In this document: positions 39,449 to 51,478 of the stretch, piece by piece | Layout: the number at the start of each line of letters is the position of its first letter | Position numbering within the stretch: the first letter of the stretch is position 1 | Assembly (NCBI GenBank): GCA_026120035.1 | Contig: JALRME010000014.1 | Span: forward strand, 620,001-684,000 | DNA length: 64,000 bases | Source of the DNA: Coleophoma eucalyptorum | Lineage: Eukaryota > Ascomycota > Leotiomycetes > Helotiales > Dermateaceae | Direction of reading: 5' to 3' | Translations under genes and position numbers: made by a program | Notes under the pieces: model-generated | What the model was told of the DNA's origin: nothing | Seen by the model: only the letters and a program-made list of their open reading frames with translations | The model's database searches: none

Positions 39449-39935
39449 AGTTTCGAATGCATTATCATTCTTTGATTTTTTTATCAATATTTTTTGTCGT
39501 GTAATTAGTTGATTATTGGATGCACCACACAGGAAAGTAGCCGCGCTCGCACAGTTCGACATCTTGGAGTTAGCTAAAGGCCTCTTAAAAATATTAAATT
39601 GAACAGAGTTACATCACTGGATGAAACTCTTCGTAGTCCTGGACATTTGCCCCCAAATTGTATCTTTTTACAACTGTCTTTCAATTCTCTCTGTTAAATG
39701 CGCACACTTTGAGCCCATAGGCTGGCTTGGGTTCAATTCTAGGGCCCAGTGGACTGGTTTAAATATTCAAAAACCCAGCCCAGAAGCCCACTAGACCTCC
39801 AGCAAATACTGTTACTCTTATATAAATAATATAAATAGCTTGCATGTGGATTCTGCGTGGGTTATACATAGCCATTACTCTTAGGTCTTAGGTCTTGACG
39901 GTTAGGTAATAGAATAGAACAGTTACTGTTACATA
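39449..39935. other. Intergenic DNA between tRNA-Ala and the 5S-headed element
   Basis: About 490 bases. It begins with the Pol III terminator-like T-run (39473-39487). No gene or repeat recognised. Confidence 0.45.
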
Positions 39936-40115
39936 CGACCATAGACTGAAGAGAATTGGGCATCCCATCCGCTCTGCCATACACATGCTTCATGGTTCCT
40001 CAGACAAATACTCTCAACCTCCCCCTTAGTCTAGCAAGGATCGCCGCCTTAAAAGGGATGAGCCGCGGTGAGCTATGGTAAGCGACGGTGAGCAAAGGGC
40101 AAAGGTGAGCCGAAA
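39936..40115 (+). mobile_element. 5S-headed SINE-like element, copy A
   Basis: Starts with about 62 nt nearly identical to the 5' part of the 5S gene (ACATACGACCATAGACTGAA ... TCCGCTCTGCCATACACA). It then leaves 5S and continues into a body shared with copies at 44514 and 51479: CTTCAtggtTCCTCAGA, ACTCTCA, CCTCCC..TTAGTCTAGCA, then GC-rich GGTGAGC-like units. The 3' end is not sharp; 40115 is a minimum estimate. Confidence 0.6.
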
Positions 40116-40868
40116 TGGACGTAGCGGGTCTAAGTGGGGCAAAGCACTAAGGCTGATGATAATACGGCTCTAATTACGGCGAATACACAAGCACCCTCTC
40201 TTATGCATGTATCTTCGTTTTAGTTTGTACTCTTTTAGGGGTGCCCGCTTTTAAAGAGGTACCCTTTTCCAAGGTACCTTTATTACATAAGATACCTAAG
40301 TAAGAGTTCGTCTAATTAAAATCTGGTAGAGTTTCGCTTATTTTGTTGACTTCCTACAGCACCCCTTGCTATTACCTTCTTTGTTCAATACTTATAATCA
40401 TAATCTATCTTAGTTTTTTACGTACGGTGATTACAGCCCATACTATTATATGTTCCCCGGAGACAACGCGGCAGTGTTGTTTAAGAGCGAATATTTATTC
40501 GTGCGAAGCCATTGGCCGACCCCAGCGTCTTGCTTAGCAGTATACTGTTTGCAAGATGCCATAGGAAAAATATGATATTTCAGGAATAAAAACCCTAATT
40601 TACTAGTAGGAAAGGCTTATGGTTATTATTTTTTCTATCAACGTTATTATTTATCTTTGATATTGTATCCCGACCAGAACGCTGTCTCTTTGAAAAAGCG
40701 GCAGGCTACGCGACAACTGCAATAAGCGACGGCCACGGGTATGGGATTGCCACGCTTCAATCATGGCCTCGGCGAAGCTAAAAATACGACAATGTGCCTC
40801 TTTCCCAAGCTGCGCACATTCCGCAAAGAGGTGGCTTACAAGCCTTGATCCAGGCTGCATGGATTTGC
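40116..40868. other. Intergenic DNA, 3' flank of the MRJP-like gene
   Basis: About 750 bases that may include the unresolved 3' tail of the 5S-headed element. Frames at 40343-40537 and 40651-40860 have no recognisable content. Confidence 0.4.
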
Positions 40869-42270
40869 TTAGGCGGGAGCAGGTCCCCGTCCAATCCAGT
40901 AACGATAGCTTCTGAAGGGGCCAACCCGCTTGTCCACGTTATTGTACTGGTACCACGGGCCCAAACCCTGCTGGTTCGTGTTGAAGTACAGGTAGCCATC
41001 CAAAATACAGGCTGTGTCGGCGTGTTGGATCAGACCACTGCGGACCGACGTCTGGAGGAGCGCCATATAGTTAGCCGTGGGGACGGGGCTGGAGCCACCG
41101 GCAGCAACGCCGTTGACTTCCTTTGTGACCTGGGACTGTTGAGTGTCCACATAGACAATGGCATTTTGCTAGAGCAGTGTTAGTGGTGGTATTTTTGAGT
41201 CACTGACGTAAAAGGACGCGAATAAGACTTACCGATGCAAGGGTGATGTATAGCCGCCCCTTGTCATCCGCCGTGTATCCAGCTGTCTCGCTGGGCATTC
41301 CACCGGGAGCCTGGATAAACTGCGCCAGCTCTTTGTCGGTGATGTTCTTCCTGGTGATAACCTCTTGGCTGACAAAGTACCATCGGTAGCTGGCCTTGAC
41401 GCTCCAGTAGACGTTGCCGCTGGCCAGGGCGATACCGTTGCTGCCGCTGGCGATGGCGCTAGCGGTGGTTCCGTTCCAGGAACGATACACCTCGCCGTTA
41501 TACATGGTGACGAAGTTAGTGTCCGGGTTGGTGTAGGTGCTGTTGTACAAGTGACGCACCACGTCGCCAGTGTCCAGGTCGATAGTCGTGATCGACCCGT
41601 ATTTGGTGTCGTCTGTGATGAAGGCGAACCCACCCGTGCCGATGGTGTTGTTGATGCGCAGGTCGTTTAGCTGCAGCTTGGCGTAGAACTGGTCCTCCGG
41701 CACGATATAGGTGCGGATGGGCTCACCCGTGCTAATATTAAATGAGATGATTTTGGGGCCATAGACAGTTGGGTAAGAGCTAGGGATCAAAGTCAGCATT
41801 GAGGTATGGTGCCAAGATTCTGTAAGAGGGACTCACGCGCCATAGGGCACACCGGAATCGATGACCCAAAAGATGCCATTGTCGTCTAGAATAACATTCT
41901 GGACGTTGATGAAGCACGTGCTGGCGTTCTGGCCGTCCGCACATGACTGCCACTCCGCGCTGGGCCACGGCTCCTCGTCGGTGAAGCTCGTCGCCTTCGT
42001 TAGCGTCCAGTTCTGGGGCTCCGAGTTGCGAGCATAGGTGAAGTAGAGGTTTCCCTCTGTGTCCGCCGCAATACCGGTCGTGGCCTTGATACTGTCATGG
42101 ACCGGCTCCAACGTGCCGCCAATCACGTCCAGGTCGGACGGGCAGAGACCAACAGTGGTGCTTCCATTGCGCTGAGCGGAAAGCGGCGTGGGACAGGTCG
42201 CTGGATCAGGGTAGCCAGCGGCGGCGACGGTGGCGGCGAGGCTCAAACTGGCGACGAGAATAGACAGCAT
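40869..42270 (-). CDS. Secreted yellow / major royal jelly protein family member
   Basis: Exons (minus) 42270-41837, 41779-41233 and 41168-40869 give 426 aa. Residues 1-18 form a signal peptide. The rest follows the MRJP/yellow six-bladed propeller pattern: TTGIAADTEGNLYFTYARN, FINVQNVILDDNGIFWVIDSG, LNDLRIN, FAFITDD, GSNGIALASGNVYWS, ETAGYTADDKGRLYITLAS, and a C-terminal HADTACILDGYLYFNTNQ. There are many N-glycosylation sites. In insects the family includes pigment and nutritive proteins. In fungi the function is not established, so only extracellular location and fold are claimed. Introns of 57 and 64 nt join conserved segments. A TATATA element lies about 95 bases upstream (42366-42375). 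Confidence 0.9.
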
Positions 42271-43945
42271 CTTGAGAAGAGACCGAACGAAAACAGCTCA
42301 CCTTCAACGACTGTGTGCCTACTAGTGTCAAAGAGACTCGATCTCGGAAAGTGAGCAAGCTTTCTCTTATATATACAGAGGAACTGAGAGAACGATCGCA
42401 CGATCCGTACTATACCGCCTCTCATAGCGGGATCTGCAAGGTCCCCAAGCCATCACAGCGGAGTCTCCAGGGTCCTCAGGTTCTTAATACATAATAATGC
42501 CCTGCAAAATGGAACCAGTAAATCTTATCAATCTCTTGGCAGGCCATATTCCCTACTTGGCAGACATTCCCTACTTATACTTCTTGATGGGCAAATCTCG
42601 GCAGGTGGATCGGGCATTGCTTTTCATCGACACCGATATCGCCATTGTGCAAGTAAAGTCCACCGGCAAGCAGACACGTAATGAAACCCAAGAACAGTAT
42701 CAATACGACTTCCGCTTAATCTTCGGATATCAATAAATGGAAGCAGAAATTCCTTATTTAGGAAAGATCGGATCTTATCAGATGAGATATGGCACTATTA
42801 GCCTAGGAAAGCCCGAAGTACTAACCCACAGACGTGCGAGGGCCACGATACGATAAACAGACTTTCAATACTCCATGAGACTTTCAGAAAGTCATTACCA
42901 CCTAACCTACCCACTTACTTAAGTGGGTAGTATGTATGGTTGCTATATTGCACTGTCGTACAATGCGAAAAAACATGTCTATAGGACACATGCTTTATAT
43001 TTCAACTCGCCAGACATGCATTGCATTTGAAGTTGCTATACATGCTTTTTAACTCGTAAGAAATTGCATAACATGCCTTTTGAGCTAATATCATTCTATT
43101 TCCAGTAAATTTTGACTCCCAGAATTCGATAATAATTGATGGCGCTTGATGGCCAGCAGGAGTGCATTTTCTTTGAGAGCAAGGTGACATGTACATCGAG
43201 GGTATTCGAGGCGTAGTATAAGGGTGTAGAATAAGCGTATGGATTCGGTGGATTCGGTATAGGAATCGATGTAGGAATAAGCCGATGACATTGACACATC
43301 CGATATTCGAAGTCAGATCAAATCCTCGCTCGGCTAATATATCTAATCAGCGGATTCGATAAAACTCTTTCGGCGCTACCCTCCTGCCAAGTCTTCCAAG
43401 ACGAACTTCGTACCTTGTCATACATACCAGCCTTGTCGTCCCAGTCCACGTGCCTGGACGAGTCAATGGCTCCCCCCAAGGCCTTCTTTACTTCCTTTAG
43501 CATAGACCCACCACTTAGTCTTCGTGAACAACTCTCAACGGATCAGCTGTTTGTGTGTGTCCGTAGTGCTGGTTTTCTGGTACTACGAACTAGTTCCAGG
43601 TTCGTTGTCTTTCTGGTTGGGGTTCCTAAAATGAAGTTATTCCCGAAATCTGAGTATTCGTTCGTAAGGTCTTATTGACGCAATGCAGTCTCCACTTCAA
43701 TTGGATTAGATCGGAAGCCGTCCCTGCTAACGAACGCGAAGCTGATGATGCTTAGCAAAGTAATGCCTCTGTAGGTTCGCAGGGGCCGTATATCTAATGA
43801 AGGGTACGTCGCAATGTTGGGTCTAAGTGGTTGATTACTCTCTCTTCAACAGAGGTAGGTAGTCACTGAGTCGGCTCTGAGTAGGTTTATTACCGGCGGA
43901 GGGATAGTACGTATCTCTACTCTGATCTATGCGTCCACTGATCAT
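42271..43945. other. Gene-poor region
   Basis: No supported gene. A 79-codon ATG frame (42497-42736) and a 61-codon minus frame (43318-43503, with ALGGAIDSSRHVDWDD) may be gene fragments but have no recognised relatives. A short inverted repeat TACCCACTTACTTAAGTGGGTA lies near 42907-42930. Confidence 0.4.
42366..42375 (-). promoter_or_regulatory. Probable TATA box of the MRJP-like gene
   Basis: On the minus strand TATATATAAG lies about 95 bases before the ATG at 42270. Confidence 0.5.
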
Positions 43946-44145
43946 TGTTGGTTTGTATTACCTCTATTTCAACTATGTAATCTACAGGTCAAATTCGTAA
44001 GGTAGAAGTGGGTTCTATTCATGTAGCGAATGCATCGAATGAAGGAGGCATAAATACATTTATCTTTATCGTTCGTAGCATCATGTAACTAGCATATGTA
44101 ACGAATGGATGAATCGTCATGTGACAGAATAATGACATTCCGACA
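43946..44145 (+). mobile_element. Solo LTR 3, 200 bp, no matching target duplication
   Basis: Begins TGTTGG, ends TTCCGACA. The 5' part matches LTR 1 (ACCTCTATTTCAACT, ACAGGTCAAATTCGTAAGGTA) and the 3' end matches LTR 2 (AATGACATTCCGACA). A CATAAATAC element is near 44050. The flanks ATCAT and TATAG do not match, so the target duplication has decayed or the LTR arose by recombination between two elements. Confidence 0.65.
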
Positions 44146-44368
44146 TATAGTCTTTATATTTGTAGAATGTACCCATCTTATTTTCTTGACTATACCAGAT
44201 TCTTCAAGTAAAAGTACTCAATTGCATAACAAACATCCATATTACTCACGTCCGCTTACTACAACTTACTACAGCTCACCCTAGCTAACCTCGCGACCCC
44301 TAAATTCGTAGGACGGCATTACTCACCCTCTAATCCAGGAAGGGCAAACTTAAATATTAATCCAAGGG

Positions 44369-44432
44369 AAGCCTCAGATCTGTAAATTAGTAGTTGGGTG
44401 AGTGACCACCAGTGAATATCTACTGTTGCATG
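44369..44432 (+). repeat. 5S rRNA 3'-half pseudogene
   Basis: About 64 nt match the 3' half of the 5S gene at 60072 (GCCTCAGAT, TTAGTAGTTGGGTGAGTGAC, CACCAGTGAATATCTACTGTTGCATG) with a few changes. It starts in the middle of the 5S sequence and ends near the mature 3' end. Confidence 0.7.
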
Positions 44433-44513
44433 CTTTTGTCCATTTTTCTTTTATTTCTAACGCCTGATATAATCTTACCTGGAATATAGATTCAAATAGT
44501 GCCTGTTTCTTTC

Positions 44514-44700
44514 ACATACGACCATAGACTGAGGAGAATTGGGCATCCCGTCCGCTCTGCCATACACAAGCCACAGGTTTCATAAACAGCTACTCTCACC
44601 TCCCATATTAAGCACTCTCTATGTCGCTATTTTACGGGTGAGCACAGGTGAGTAGGGGTGAGCATAGGCGATCAAGGGTGAGTAACGGGGGAATACTCGG
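44514..44700 (+). mobile_element. 5S-headed SINE-like element, copy B
   Basis: The first ~63 nt are essentially identical to the 5S gene at 60072 up to CACAAGCC. It then diverges into the shared body (TACTCTCACCTCCCAT, then GGGTGAGCACAGGTGAG-type units). The 5S 3' half lies 81 bases upstream, not downstream. The 3' end is approximate. Confidence 0.65.
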
Positions 44701-46636
44701 AGATCACCGGATCTTTCCCGTAGCAGCCGAGTAGGATAGAAGTATGTCTAACTTTATAATACCTTCTGCCTTCTTATATTCCTAGTCTGCCTTATTTCAG
44801 TTATATTATATATAATATAGTATTACTATATAAGAGAATATTCTTTCTAGGGTTCCTAGCTATAGTATATACCCAAAATAATTATACCTATACTACTATT
44901 TCCGGATAGCCTACCTTTTTAGATAGACTAAAATTTCCCTACAATTGTCATATAACTGACTTCAAAACACCACCCATCCTTCGCTATTCACTCCTGAGGT
45001 CAGGAAAGATATTACGGTTCTATATTCCGCGTACTAGAAACCACAAAAAAGCTTAATACACTCAAGTTACGGGTGTTTTCTGCCAAGTGAATGCTTAGAA
45101 GTCACACCACTGCTGCACAGCTAAAATCACGTATTACTTTGCTTGACGAGGAACCACCGGGTGGAAATCGTGGAGACGTTTTGTTAGTTCTTATAATGAT
45201 TTCGAGTGCTTCCTGCAAGACTAGGCCTTGATTCTGTCGTCACCTATGATTGTTTTCAATATTTGTACATGGTTGCTCACCTAGGAATACAGAAGTCCCA
45301 AGCTTCGGCCATTTTCGACAATTTCGAAGCTGCACCTCTAAAATAGGAGCCTCCGTAACAAGCTACCCGTCTTCAACCTGCACATTTCCAACCTGCTGGC
45401 AGGTATCCACAATTTAACCTCCCCGCACTATCTTCCACAACCGTATCCACCCCCACATCGAGCTCCTTCTCGGGTCTACACAATCTCCCTCCCCCTTATC
45501 CTCATGTACCATCATCGCCAGTCAAGGTCAATGTGACAATTGACTAGTAACTGGATTACTTCTATATTTCGGGTTCTAGCGGAACTCATAGCTGGTGTGT
45601 GTTGCGTCCTATGCCTTGTAGGTTATTGGTAATAGACCACCGCGTTCTACGTTGAGGCTTCTTAAGTCCAAAGGTCACGTGGGTTTTGAGGATCTGGGAA
45701 TTCTGCTAGATCTCAAGGGTGTATGAGATCTGTGGCATGCTGGGGATATTAAGAGCACGTAAATATTCAAGTCATGCGAAGGTAGATATGAAATGAATGA
45801 TTAAAGTTGAGCACGAAGCTCCTATTTATTTGGAAAATTCAAGTTCTTATGTTGTTGCAGATGTGTATATGTCACGCGATACAATTTTGTACAAAGGTGG
45901 GAGACCCTGGTGGGTCTTAACACGATTTATCTTGTATTCCCTTGTAAATTTCAACCACCTCACTTTATAAGAAGTGTTTAGGGGACGGGTGGATAATATT
46001 GTATAATCAAGATGCCTATAGCAACATTAACAATTTTCTGGCCAGCCACTATAGTTCTTATCGTTCCCCCAACCCCGAGTCCAAAGAAATGAATACTTCC
46101 AAAATAGCAAATAAAATATGCCTTGACATTTCGAGAGGATTCAGATGTCTGCCAGGTAGGTTAGAATACAATGCTGGTTGGCCAGAATGTTGTTTGGCTC
46201 GACTGCACCCCGGCTCTACAGCATTGTCAATATACCCAAAAGGGCATATGAAGAAGGCCTTGGCAGTTAGAAATAAGACCACGCTAGTCTTCTTGTTCTA
46301 TATATCACCTCGCGCCTCTACCAACTCAGGTAAACCGTTTGCAAAGCGAAGACTGCCGAGGAGGTGGTAGGACTCGATGCAACTTTATGGATATTCTGGC
46401 GAATCAACCGAGATGCTTTTCTTTGCGTGGTCGAACATCGAGAAAGCTTGACCCCGCTAACAGAAACGGCGGTACCAAATGACGAGGGTGTATAAGCTGA
46501 TTTCTATGAGTCATTTATCTGTTTTGGGAAGATTCGACGGTTGATAAATGTAGATGAGATCATCCAGCTTCAGTTCTTTCCTTTGCGACTCTTCTCGGCC
46601 ACCATCTAAACCTCTTATCGTGATCAGTTTCGCAAT
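44701..46636. other. Gene-poor region before the S58 peptidase gene
   Basis: About 1.9 kb with no supported gene. 44780-44900 is a TA-rich low-complexity stretch. A 123-codon frame at 45999-46370 starts at a TTG and is not recognised. Confidence 0.45.
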
Positions 46637-47933
46637 ATGAGCCACTCAACCTCCTCCAATGCTGGTGCCTCGAAACCACGTTTGCGCATCCGGGAAGTCT
46701 TCCCGAAACTAATCATCGGCCGCCACCCCACCGGTCCCTTGAACTCCATTACCGATGTTCCAGGCGTGCTGGTCCACACCGAAAGCCTCCGCAGACCCAA
46801 TGGCGACGGCGTGCATGCGATCAACACGGGTGTCACCACAATCCTGCCACGCAAGAACTGGTTTGATCGTAGCTGTTATGCTGGGCTATTCAGCTTCAAT
46901 GGTTCCGGCGAGCTTACCGGTTCACACTGGATTGTAAGTTCGCTTCGGAGTCAAATATGGCGCAGCAGAGAACTCCCGAATCTTCATCAAATTCCCTCGG
47001 GGAAAACACACTGACTTGTTGAGATAGGAAGAGACTGGGCTGCTGCGGTCACCCATCATCATTACCAATTCGTTCTCTGTAGGCGCTTGTTATAGTGGTG
47101 TTTACCAATACGCTATCCGGGAGCATGCAGATGAAAAGGGCCTGGTTGATTGGTTCCTCACGCCGGTCATTGCCGAGACATATGATGGTCATCTTAACCA
47201 TATTGGTGGCATGGCTGTCACGCCAGACATGGTCGTTCGTGGCATCGACGCTGCAAATGCTGATCGCGTGCCTGAAGGTTGCACGGGCGGAGGGACGGGG
47301 ATGATTTGTTCTGGTTACAAGGCCGGCACGGGCAGTGCTAGCAGGGTTGTCAAAGGTATGAATGGTGAAATATACACCGTCGCTGCCCTCGTGCAGTCTA
47401 ATTTTGGCAAAGATTGGGATCTGAAGTTCGGCGGTGTACCCGTGGGTCGCATTTTCATGGATGCGGAGAAGCGAAAGATACATGAAGTGAATTTGCAATC
47501 CCCCGAACTCCAACATCGGTCCAAGGTAACCGGACCGCAGAAGGATGGATCAATTATCATTATCATAGCGACGGATGCACCGTTGAATCCGACCCAACTA
47601 AAAAGGTTGGCCAAACGGGGTGCGACTGGTGTTGCAAGAGTTGGGGGTTGGGGCTCGAATCAATCGGGAGATATTTTCCTGGCGTTTTCCACGGGTGCTG
47701 ATATCGTCGGTGATCAGGATATGAGCTGGAATCCTGTGGTTGATCACCAGCCGCAGTTAGTCGATAATAGCATCAATCCGGTATTTGAGTGCGTTGCGGA
47801 TTGTGTCGAGGAGAGCATTTATAACTCTATCTGTATGGCCGAGACCACCATCGGGCCTGAAGGCAGGACAGTGGAGGCCATTGACCTAGATAGGCTAAAG
47901 TCCACGCTGGAGAAGTGGTATTGCACTGAATAG
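46637..47933 (+). CDS. Peptidase family S58 (DmpA-type aminopeptidase / P1 family)
   Basis: Exons 46637-46933 and 47028-47933 give 400 aa. Family features are [13 protein letters not shown] (usual ITDVPGV at the N-terminus), [36 protein letters not shown], and [18 protein letters not shown]. The autoprocessing and nucleophile region is [12 protein letters not shown] with Ser312 as likely nucleophile, followed by CMAETTIG near the C-terminus. DmpA relatives self-cleave before a Ser and release N-terminal residues or act as D-/beta-aminopeptidases. Here the residue before Ser is Gln, where DmpA has Gly. No signal peptide is seen, so it is probably cytosolic. The intron of 94 nt ends at GATAG. 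Confidence 0.9.
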
Positions 47934-49935
47934 GATTGCTATATAAGTTTATACGAAGACTGCCGCTCCCCTAGATACTGACCTCGTACAATTAGAAACT
48001 CGAGCCATTGTCCGCTCGTGCATATAATCTCATAATATCTGCCAGTTCTAAATTATTATCAAAAACTCGAGGTTTTATCCGCTCGAGTATGTGATCTTAT
48101 CACTTCCAGTCCGAAATCCAAGAGGATATAGACTCTCTTGCTTATTTTCCTTATTAAATTAATGTGTTCACATTGTGAACACAACAGGAATAATGTTAGG
48201 AGGATGAAATCGCAGGTTACTTTTCCGTGGCTGCACACATTCCTCCGTGAGCCTTATAGCTAAATTTCATCTAAAATTATCAAACTATTACATGAAATGA
48301 AAGTCAATAGAGAGCACTAAACTTGATGCACATATAGCTTATGAGAATTCCCCGCTTCTGGCATCTCCTGAGAGTTGTTGTCTTGGTCCCTAAGCGGAGG
48401 ATCGGTGCGAAGACATAGGCATCAAGCCATAAATCGTCCTTCAGTAACCAGATTTGAGAAAGGTGCTCACAATGAGCTTTTGAGCATGGCTTCCAATGTC
48501 TAAACTATAATAATGTCGTGGCCTGCCTCCAGGTATGTCGGTATTTCTTGATCAGATAGGCCCACTAATCAACGTAATATGTCTAGGAACTATCCGGCTC
48601 AAGGACATGATGAAAAGTAAAGACGGCGAAATCATTCTATAGCCTCGCCTGAGTAGAAATCCAAACGACCTATTGTATTGGCCCTGATGGCGCAATATTT
48701 CACCTTTTGGCTAGCTGCCTTCTATGTATTTAGGATCTTCACTTTCATCGATGCGGTAACTCTGACCGGGAGATTGATGAATGTATAATTTGACAAAGGC
48801 ATTGTTAACAGAGAGGGAGATTTCCGTAGAGACGTGATTGACGAAACTGCCGCTGTCGCCAATAGTGTCAAAGAGGGTGGTGCTCTTGGTCAATGGTCTG
48901 GAGGGAAGGCCAAAGGGGGTGGTGGAACTAACCATAAACGCAATGACGATCAGAAGCTACAAAACTGGAACGAAATACCTTAAACCCGTGACAGGTAAGA
49001 AAGCGATCATTCGTATGATGTCGCTGTTCCGTTCCAGGAAGGCAAGTAGTGGAGTGAGAGCGATAAGCTCTGTGTCTGATTGAACTTCTATACAACCTTG
49101 CAGATTTGTACGAAAAGAAAGAGGTAAGGAGATGAACATATCTGCAGCAAATCGATCCAGTATTCTTAATTTGAATCACCGTCGCCTGCAATTATTTTCA
49201 ATGTTTTATTTTAAAGATCTTTAGTAAACTCATATCTTAATACAGTAGCATCCGTTGACTTGCATTGCCTACTATACGGTGGTGTATATACTATAGATAG
49301 ATAGTAAGGGCTAACCCTTGATAGAAAGAGGTGAATTATACCACAGTTGTATCAACCTACGGATCAAGTCGAGCCGAGTCGACCTGTAGATGACGGGTTT
49401 GATATGAAAAATTAAATGGCTTAATGTTTCAGCTACTAGATTGTCTCAACAAGACATGACAGAGTGCCCACACAACCGAGGATCCGAGCCTCAACCACAA
49501 TCCTAATGTGGCCAGCAAGAACGCTGCCAATATGTGCTAGAAATGCACTGTAGTGAAACACCACTAATATAATGTTTGGTCGCGGGGTATTTGCACCAAG
49601 CTAAAAACTTGTAAGCTTTTACTGCTTTTGCTTCTCCTCATAGACAGTGTCTGCACTTCATACTAGTGCTTCGGACCGGCTGAAGTTAGCTAGGCCATAT
49701 GTATAATCACTATCAATGATCTAACAACGTTAGCAAGCCCAAACTACAATACATGAACTTTCCCCATTTCTAGCACCATTCCATGACCATCAGAGCGCCT
49801 CGAATGTCTCTTGGAACTCCAAGTCTCAAGAGTTAGGCAAATCTTTACAGCGTACTGTTCATTGGAAAAGGCTAAAGCAATGTTCTTCTTGCTAACATCC
49901 TTTTGAACCATACAAGTATAAACCAACAGTAGAAA
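47934..49935. other. Intergenic region
   Basis: About 2 kb. Overlapping frames on both strands at 48711-49191 have no recognisable content. The repeated phrase AACTCGAG / AAACTCGAG with GTCCGCTCG and ATCCGCTCG at 47995-48095 is a short local duplication. Confidence 0.4.
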
Positions 49936-50451
49936 TCAAAGTTGCCAGACTGCATATAACTCTGCAGGCTCGTAATTTGTGCGAGGGACGTTATCCACAA
50001 TTGTGATAACCTGCTTGCCATCTTCTGTGCCAACGGCAAATTGGGCTTCGCCATCATGAAAGACTGTGTCTTTCCAGATAATTTTATTGGTCACCGGTTC
50101 GATGGAAAAGCCTTCGTTGAATGAATCGATTCCTTTGAAGTCATCGAATCGACTTAAGCCATGAAGTCCAACGCCGATAGGGTTAGACTCATTGCCACAG
50201 TGCAGGTCGCTCTTTCCGTCTAATCCATACGCTAGTAGGTAGCATTAGTAACTGCCTCGAAAGTAGACAAAACAACAACTAAGAATGTTCTAAGGAAATT
50301 CATAAGACACACTGAAAAATGGTTGTGTGTCTGAACCATTTAGAGGAATAGGAATATAAGTGCCAGCACAGGTGACATAACCGCTGCCTGTAGGGATTGC
50401 GGAAGATTCAACGCGGATAAAGAACATGTCGAATTGTATCGTTTGAGCCAT
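49936..50451 (-). CDS. Small protein with the module also found in the giant collagen-like gene
   Basis: Exons (minus) 50451-50313 and 50231-49936 give 144 aa from an ATG at 50451. The 5' end is uncertain. The frame stays open upstream and another exon (50566-50523, non-ATG) could join via an intron ending at 50462, so a signal peptide exon may be missing. The C-terminal half reads IIWKDTVFHDGEAQFAVGTE and lines up by eye with LLWRNPSFNDGVATFCVTTD of the DUF7908-like domain in the gene at 53474-58680. PFFTYGLDGKSDLHC similarly resembles SPFISPDGTTSSC. The function is unknown; an extracellular role is inferred from that relation only. Confidence 0.6.
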
Positions 50452-50645
50452 GGCACGGGCACTATAATATATTGTTTTTAAGTTTGAATACATAAATAGC
50501 ATGCAACAGAGTCTTACACAAGTACAAAGGTACCTAATATCATTCGGTTGGAAATCATCATGATGCACCGTGGGTAAATAATATAGGAGCTAAGACCAGA
50601 TTGACAGCAATTGTTCAGATGAACTTTTCTCAAGTTTTTGGTTTA

Positions 50646-50689
<44 letters not shown>

Positions 50690-51478
50690 GATGCCCTGTT
50701 AAGATTAAATCAGATGACGTGTAGGAACAGGAGGTATGAATTTTAGGTTCGTGCTTGGAATAAGAATTGACTTTACGTTACTGAAATTAATTCTCTTGGC
50801 TACGAGACTTTTTCTTTTCCTTTCGTGGTATTAATAAAGTGAGTAGCTATCATTGAGATACCCAAGGGTAAATGAGTGAAAATAAGAAGGTAAGGGATAT
50901 CATAAATTATGTGTCAAAGAATAAATGTTGTTCCTATAGGAATGAATGAGGTTCCTATCTATAATATACAGACGTCTGCTTTGTAGCCCCGCCAAGATCA
51001 ATTCCTAAATATGCTTTTGTATAAGCACAACGCCACTTTGCCCAGACCTATACGAACTAGAATTGCTTGGCTGTAATAAATACAGCTCTGCTTCTTCGCT
51101 TGTAAATCCTAAATAAATATTAAGTGGCAGTTTCACATTAAGTCTGAATACGGCAGCACCTTACAAAACCAAGTCAGATTCACTGCCGCTCTTGCAATAT
51201 ATACAATGCTCATAGTTTGCAGACCTGAAGGTTTGCCGACTACCTCGCTACAATACCTGATAGTTTAGCACTTTATGTACCAATGAATAACTCTTCTTCA
51301 GGCTATTACTCATATAGCGGCATGCCACGCAGACTTATTAGTGTTCGTATTCAGACTTAATGTATGGCACTGTAAAAACTACTAAAACTGTGATAACGGT
51401 TAAAAGTTTTCCCATTGGTTGGAGAGTAGGAGCTCGATATCATAACATGAAACTATATATAGGAAACTTCCTCTCACA
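50452..51478. other. Intergenic region with a TA/TG microsatellite
   Basis: No supported gene apart from a possible upstream exon of the preceding gene near 50523-50566. AT-rich. Confidence 0.45.
50647..50686. repeat. (TA)5(TG)15 microsatellite
   Basis: A pure TA then TG dinucleotide tract about 200 bases upstream of the small DUF7908-like gene. Confidence 0.95.

Noticed and set aside
43318..43503. 61-codon minus frame with protein-like text (ALGGAIDSSRHVDWDD)
   Set aside because: May be a gene fragment, but I cannot tie it to a family or extend it.
44514..44576. Calling the truncated 5S heads functional 5S genes
   Set aside because: They lack the C box and the 3' pairing strand; only 60072-60190 is complete.
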